Source: Gammaproteobacteria bacterium (GTDB taxonomy: Bacteria; Pseudomonadota; Gammaproteobacteria; Methylococcales; UBA2780). Taken from it: a stretch of 9,253 bases of DNA. This document shows positions 6,078 to 9,253 of this stretch, piece by piece (the stretch's first letter is position 1; each line of letters opens with the position of its first letter). Made by a program: the position numbers and the translations under genes. The notes beneath the pieces are model-generated. The model did no database searches. It had not been told where the DNA came from and was given only the letters and a program-made list of their open reading frames with translations. The stretch lies in NCBI GenBank assembly GCA_003646305.1, contig QNFJ01000075.1, forward strand, positions 1-9,253, written 5' to 3'.

Positions 6078-7190
6078 CTATAGTGCTTCATCAATTCCAA
6101 AAACCTCCCTGATCTGGCTGAAAAAGTTTTCAGCGCTGAATTTTTTTGACTGCGCCTCACAGGCCCCGCGCATCGCCTGTGCCCGTTTTGGGCTCATCCA
6201 CTCCACAGCCTCTATTAGCGCGTGCTCGCTTATAACCATATTATCGCTACCGGCGATTAAATAGCCGGTTTTTTCATGCAGCACTGTTTCCAGAAGCCCG
6301 CCTTCGGCAACGCCGATCACGGGTTTGCCCGCTGCCATGGATTCGACCGGAGAGATGCCAAAGTCTTCCTCTACGGGTATATAAATAGTCGCAATGGCAT
6401 TGCCCACCAGGCTGGCCAGTTTTTTTTCCTCCAGCCAGCCGGTGAAACTGATATTACTGGCGTTTTCGGCCAGTTTTTTTAATGCATCCAGTTCGTGCCC
6501 CCCCGAAGCGACCACAAGTTTCTTATCAGGCATTGCCAGAAAGGCCTGTACAATATTTACAATGCGTTTGTAGGGCTCTAGCCGGGCGTAGGAAAGGTAA
6601 TAATCCCCAGCTCCCTGCCATGCAAAGCGATCAATGTTGCAGGGTGGGTGGATAACGACCGAGTCGAGGTTTAGGTATTGTTTGATTCTTGCTTGTACGG
6701 TTTTGGAGTTTGCGATGATTTGATCCATTTTACGGATTGCTGGTTCATAATGATGACGGGTGTGCCAGGCAAGTACTTTCAGCAAAGGTTTCTGCCAGAG
6801 GCTCGCTCGCTCTAACCAGTAGCTCTCAAGATCATAGGCAAATCGGGGGATATTATGACAATAAAGGTAGTTTTTCCCCTGAGGGTGGTTTTGTATAGCG
6901 ATGGGTGCGTTGCCTCCGCTATAAAGAACAAAATCGTAGTCCTTAATAAACTGGGTTTTTCGGGCAAAGTGGTAAAGTCCCTTCAGCACCTGCCAACCTG
7001 CTATTTTGCTGGGTTTGCCGAGTTCAATGCAGGCTGTTCTTCCAAAATCAGCAGCTGAAAAAACGTTATGATCATAAAAATCAACGCAGAGATCGGTATT
7101 AGGTAGCTGCCTAGCCAGTTGAAGGGTGACATCTTCTGCCCCGCCCTTGACCAGCAGGTAGTCGTGAAGAATGATGCCGTGTCTGCTAAT
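6078..7190 (-). CDS. GT4 family glycosyltransferase (WbaZ-like), non-canonical or damaged start
   Basis: A GT-B glycosyltransferase of the group often annotated as mannosyltransferase/WbaZ. The first conventional start (GTG, 6987-6989) would remove the N-terminal Rossmann strand, yet the same frame continues upstream and encodes HGIILHDYLLVKGGAE, the family's acceptor-domain signature. Between that motif and the previous gene's stop (TGA 7221-7223) there is no ATG, GTG or TTG in frame. ATT at 7188-7190 lies where the family's initiating Met would be and has AGGA 9 nt upstream, so I set the start there (370 residues). On that numbering: HDYLL 9-13, GGAE 16-19, CHNIPR 111-116, Arg203 and Lys208 in the phosphate-binding region, and EX7E Glu275/Glu283. 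All catalytic features are intact. An ATG at 7222-7224 overlaps the upstream stop but is out of frame and stops after 12 codons. Function as a glycosyltransferase is clear; the sugar is unknown. Confidence 0.85.
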   Translation of the reverse strand: MSRHGIILHDYLLVKGGAEDVTLQLARQLPNTDLCVDFYDHNVFSAADFGRTACIELGKPSKIAGWQVLKGLYHFARKTQFIKDYDFVLYSGGNAPIAIQNHPQGKNYLYCHNIPRFAYDLESYWLERASLWQKPLLKVLAWHTRHHYEPAIRKMDQIIANSKTVQARIKQYLNLDSVVIHPPCNIDRFAWQGAGDYYLSYARLEPYKRIVNIVQAFLAMPDKKLVVASGGHELDALKKLAENASNISFTGWLEEKKLASLVGNAIATIYIPVEEDFGISPVESMAAGKPVIGVAEGGLLETVLHEKTGYLIAGSDNMVISEHALIEAVEWMSPKRAQAMRGACEAQSKKFSAENFFSQIREVFGIDEAL

Positions 7191-7199
7191 TGTTTCTCT

Positions 7200-7203
7200 T
7201 CCT
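7200..7203 (-). promoter_or_regulatory. Ribosome binding site deciding the start of the WbaZ-like gene
   Basis: The minus strand reads AGGAAGAG here, with AGGA 9 nt before the in-frame ATT at 7188-7190. It supports initiation at or very near this ATT, either as a rare start codon or as a mutated former ATG, better than at the GTG 200 nt downstream. Confidence 0.4.
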
Positions 7204-7220
7204 GAAGTGATATGGATTGG

Positions 7221-9086
7221 TCATTTGAGAAGTCCTTTCTTGATAATGGTTGCGCCAGCTTCTCTGATTTGTGGCCATGCTAATAATGCTTTGCCGAATT
7301 GCCGCCAAGAAGTTGTCATGTAATCGAGTAGTTCGGTTTCATCACTGGCACCGGGGATGTCGAATATGCTGAGTTCATCCTCTGTTGTTAATGCTGACTG
7401 ATAGATGCTGGTGAGTTGTTTAATATCCTCTTTCCAGAAGTCGGGCGCATCCGGTGATTCCTGAAGTATCTGAAGCAGGCTGTTGTAACGCACTGTTCTG
7501 ATTTCCATAATTTGTTGTTTGAGCGCATTACGAAGTAATTTGTTGGGTGTTGCCGCCAGGTTTTCAAAAAGATATGCGAGGATTTTTAATCTGGATGACG
7601 CTTCATTAGAAGGCGCGATATCTTTTTTGTCCGCAACAAAATTCCCCGTTATACGTAAGAACCCGGGATTGATAAGGAATTGCTTTTCCAGAGGGTGGCA
7701 CTCGCGTTTTTCCAAGGGCAAGTGGGGAACTGCATACGGGAGATCCAGGGCCAGAGAGTCGGGGTGAATAAACCGTGTCATTTCCCCGAACAGGTAATCT
7801 TCGTTTCTAAGTAACGGAAAGTAAGGTGGCAGTAATGTGTTGTTATGCAGTCCCGTGATTTGCGATATTAAGGTGATTGAATTTGTTAGGTGGTATCCGG
7901 ACCTTCCTAGCCAATTATTTCTGATAGTTTTGGCTTGGTGATACTTCTCTTCAGATTCATAGAGCCTCTTTCTGGTGGCTTCGGGTAGATGATATATCCA
8001 TTCACGGTTTGATGTGCCAGGGTCACCATAACTACCGCAGGCAGTAATAAGGATTTTTGACTGGGCATTTAGCTGTTCAATCGCATTTGTCGACTCTATT
8101 TTAAGCTGATTCTTGTTTTTGTCACGATAGGTTAGCTTCTGCAGGGTGGTGCTTAGCGGCATTCCCAAGTGCTGTGTGTGCGGTGTCAGAGGATTACTAT
8201 TGGTTGCTGGTTTCTGATGCGGCCAATCCTCTTTCAGACCGTAAAACTCAGCTTCTCTGGGGCTAAGTGATATTTCAACGCTGTTGTCAGGTGTTGGTGG
8301 GTCGATGGCTTGACATAAAATGTCGTCATCCAGGAGCAAGACATTCTGTCCCACCGATAAAAGCAAGGCAAAGTTTCGGCTGCGGCCGTGTGTTACACCT
8401 GCTAGCGATTGATCGTTGCCGATTAGGAAGTTGATTTCACTGGATAGTTCGGGCAAAAGCGCTACAAGGGCGCTTTGCAGTTGTTTTTGTTGTGAGAGGC
8501 CAAAATAGATCACTCTAAATGAAAGTGTGTGTTGAGCCTTTTGGACAATGGCTTCATTTTGAGAGCGGCTTTCTTCTGTGCGTGAATCATCGATCACAAT
8601 GCAGTGTGAGAATTCGTTGGGGGTGCAGTTTTCCTGTATGGAAAAGAGCAGCCGTTGCAAGGCATCGGGCCGATCACAGGTGGGGATGCAAATAATCGGA
8701 ACAGCTTCGGGTGATGATTCTGCGGTGGATGCACTGAGCTTATTGATTATTTCCTGGTGTGATATCAGCAATCCGGCATCACGTGTGGTTAAGAGAACTT
8801 GCCTAACTTCATCTGGATTTGAGCGTAATTCAGCAAATTTGGAAGAAATTTGCTGAATATGACTTTCTATTGTTCGGAATTCACAGCAATGCTTTAAGAC
8901 GAAAAGTGCGTCGGCTTTTAATATAGCCTGTTTGCCTGTTCTTTGGCTGCGTACCAGTACAAGATCACCTGATAGCGGGTTTTCGTAACAGAGATCAAAA
9001 GCAAATTTGTCTGATTGCTCTGTCTGCTTTTTATTTTGGGGTGATGATAAGTTAAACGACCATGAGTAGTTGGTAGGATTATTCAC
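7221..9086 (-). CDS. GT2-like glycosyltransferase with N-terminal PqqD-like winged-helix domain
   Basis: A 621-residue two-part protein. Residues about 28-110 follow the PqqD/RRE pattern: two short strands, a helix (ILKADALFVLKHC), a helix after RTIESHIQQI, and a last helix ending in AGLLIS. Such domains bind leader peptides or protein partners in other systems. From about 129 a GT-A glycosyltransferase follows: VPIICIPTCDRP (129-140), VIDDS (164-168), GRSRN (234-238) and the metal-binding LLDDDI (251-256). A later region has RNEDYLFG (427-434) and HLP (455-457), which resembles acceptor or processing motifs of large GT2 relatives. The last 150 or so residues are helical and unassigned. No membrane helix or signal peptide is seen, so it is probably cytoplasmic. 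The start is GTG at 9084-9086, 22 bp after the malic enzyme stop, with no clear Shine-Dalgarno. The stop overlaps an ATG by ATGA. The GT assignment is fairly firm, the PqqD-like call is by eye, and the substrate is unknown. Confidence 0.8.
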   Translation of the reverse strand: MNNPTNYSWSFNLSSPQNKKQTEQSDKFAFDLCYENPLSGDLVLVRSQRTGKQAILKADALFVLKHCCEFRTIESHIQQISSKFAELRSNPDEVRQVLLTTRDAGLLISHQEIINKLSASTAESSPEAVPIICIPTCDRPDALQRLLFSIQENCTPNEFSHCIVIDDSRTEESRSQNEAIVQKAQHTLSFRVIYFGLSQQKQLQSALVALLPELSSEINFLIGNDQSLAGVTHGRSRNFALLLSVGQNVLLLDDDILCQAIDPPTPDNSVEISLSPREAEFYGLKEDWPHQKPATNSNPLTPHTQHLGMPLSTTLQKLTYRDKNKNQLKIESTNAIEQLNAQSKILITACGSYGDPGTSNREWIYHLPEATRKRLYESEEKYHQAKTIRNNWLGRSGYHLTNSITLISQITGLHNNTLLPPYFPLLRNEDYLFGEMTRFIHPDSLALDLPYAVPHLPLEKRECHPLEKQFLINPGFLRITGNFVADKKDIAPSNEASSRLKILAYLFENLAATPNKLLRNALKQQIMEIRTVRYNSLLQILQESPDAPDFWKEDIKQLTSIYQSALTTEDELSIFDIPGASDETELLDYMTTSWRQFGKALLAWPQIREAGATIIKKGLLK

Positions 9087-9109
9087 GATTTGATGCCCGT
9101 TGAGTTCAT
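9083..9109 (-). other. Eight-codon minigene linking the malic enzyme stop to the glycosyltransferase start
   Basis: The malic enzyme TAA (9109-9111) overlaps an ATG (9107-9109) as TAATG. This ATG opens an 8-codon frame (MNSTGIKS) whose TGA (9083-9085) overlaps the GTG start of the PqqD-like/GT gene as GTGA. The arrangement could re-use terminating ribosomes and compensate for the absent Shine-Dalgarno. It may also be chance in a 22-bp gap. Confidence 0.3.
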
Positions 9110-9252
9110 TAGCTATTATTTTGTGATCGCTGGCACTCTACTGTCGTTAGCGCAGTCATGTTAAGAATTCTTCTAACAGAAGCGCTCGGGGTAAGAATAT
9201 GAGCTGGTTGTTGAACGCCCAGTAATACAGGGCCAATACTCAGGCCATCTGC
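9109..9252 (-). CDS. maeB: C-terminal end of NADP-malic enzyme / phosphotransacetylase-domain protein (partial)
   Basis: Only the last 47 codons are inside the window; the gene runs in from the right edge. The peptide GPVLLGVQQPAHILTPS followed by VRRILNMTAL matches the end of the PTA/PTB-type regulatory domain carried by large bacterial malic enzymes (MaeB), which decarboxylate malate to pyruvate with NADP. Phosphate acetyltransferase shares the fold and has a related ending, so it remains an alternative; the HILTPS-x-S-VRR-x-x-NMTAL wording favours MaeB. It ends in tandem stops, TAA (9109-9111) then TGA (9106-9108). The glycosyltransferase gene begins 22 bp later on the same strand with no terminator between, so the glycan genes may partly be read from the malic enzyme promoter. 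Confidence 0.75.
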   Translation of the reverse strand, partial: ADGLSIGPVLLGVQQPAHILTPSASVRRILNMTALTTVECQRSQNNS

Positions 9253-9253
9253 C

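Noticed and set aside
6055..6110. Plus-strand AGAAGGAGG followed by a TTG start
   Set aside because: The resulting frame has only 12 codons and overlaps the end of the GT4 gene antisense; no reason to call a gene.
1304..8856. Many 60-100-codon open frames on both strands inside the glycosyltransferase genes
   Set aside because: All are out-of-frame shadows of long genes with recognisable motifs; none has a convincing ribosome binding site or meaningful protein sequence.
1..9253. CRISPR arrays, tRNA or rRNA genes, insertion sequences, integrase or attachment sites
   Set aside because: None was seen: no regularly spaced repeats, no transposase-like reading frame and no tRNA-like cloverleaf noticed on either strand.

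Overview
The window looks like a chromosomal segment of a gammaproteobacterium, possibly a marine one. This rests on the style of the proteins and on a C-terminal tail on the right that resembles NADP-malic enzyme (MaeB); base composition is near balanced by eye. No rRNA, tRNA, CRISPR array, insertion sequence or phage gene was seen. Every convincing gene lies on the minus strand, so transcription runs from the right end of the window to the left.

Layout in transcription order. (1) 9253-9109: the last 47 or so codons of a malic enzyme / phosphotransacetylase-type protein. (2) 9086-7221: a 621-residue GT2-like glycosyltransferase with an N-terminal PqqD-like winged-helix domain. (3) about 7190-6078: a WbaZ-like GT4 glycosyltransferase whose reading frame contains the family N-terminus but no ATG, GTG or TTG in front of it. 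(4) 5993-4836: a second GT4 glycosyltransferase. (5) 4733-3963: a DPM1-like GT2 glycosyltransferase without membrane anchors. (6) 3944-3585: a DUF2304 small membrane protein. (7) 3515-2064: a polytopic GT-C-like glycosyltransferase. (8) 2067-898: an unassigned membrane-anchored protein with two predicted periplasmic domains, overlapping gene 7 by ATGA. (9) 859-1: a Fic-domain gene broken by two in-frame stop codons and cut by the left edge.

Genes 2-8 read as one glycan-assembly operon. Genes 2-4 would extend a glycan in the cytoplasm. Genes 5-7 look like a lipid-linked sugar module: soluble polyprenyl-phosphate-sugar synthase, small membrane partner, GT-C transferase acting at the periplasmic face. 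Gene 8 is coupled to the GT-C enzyme. No flippase, polymerase, chain-length regulator or initiating phosphoglycosyltransferase is present, so the final product (exopolysaccharide, O-antigen or protein glycan) cannot be told from here.

The most unusual points are the PqqD-like/glycosyltransferase fusion, the missing canonical start of the WbaZ-like gene, an 11-nt copy of the 16S rRNA 3' tail placed where the GT2 gene should have its ribosome binding site (its complement forms a textbook Shine-Dalgarno for a 40-codon plus-strand ORF), and the Fic gene whose first stop falls in the inhibitory-helix motif while the catalytic motif stays intact.
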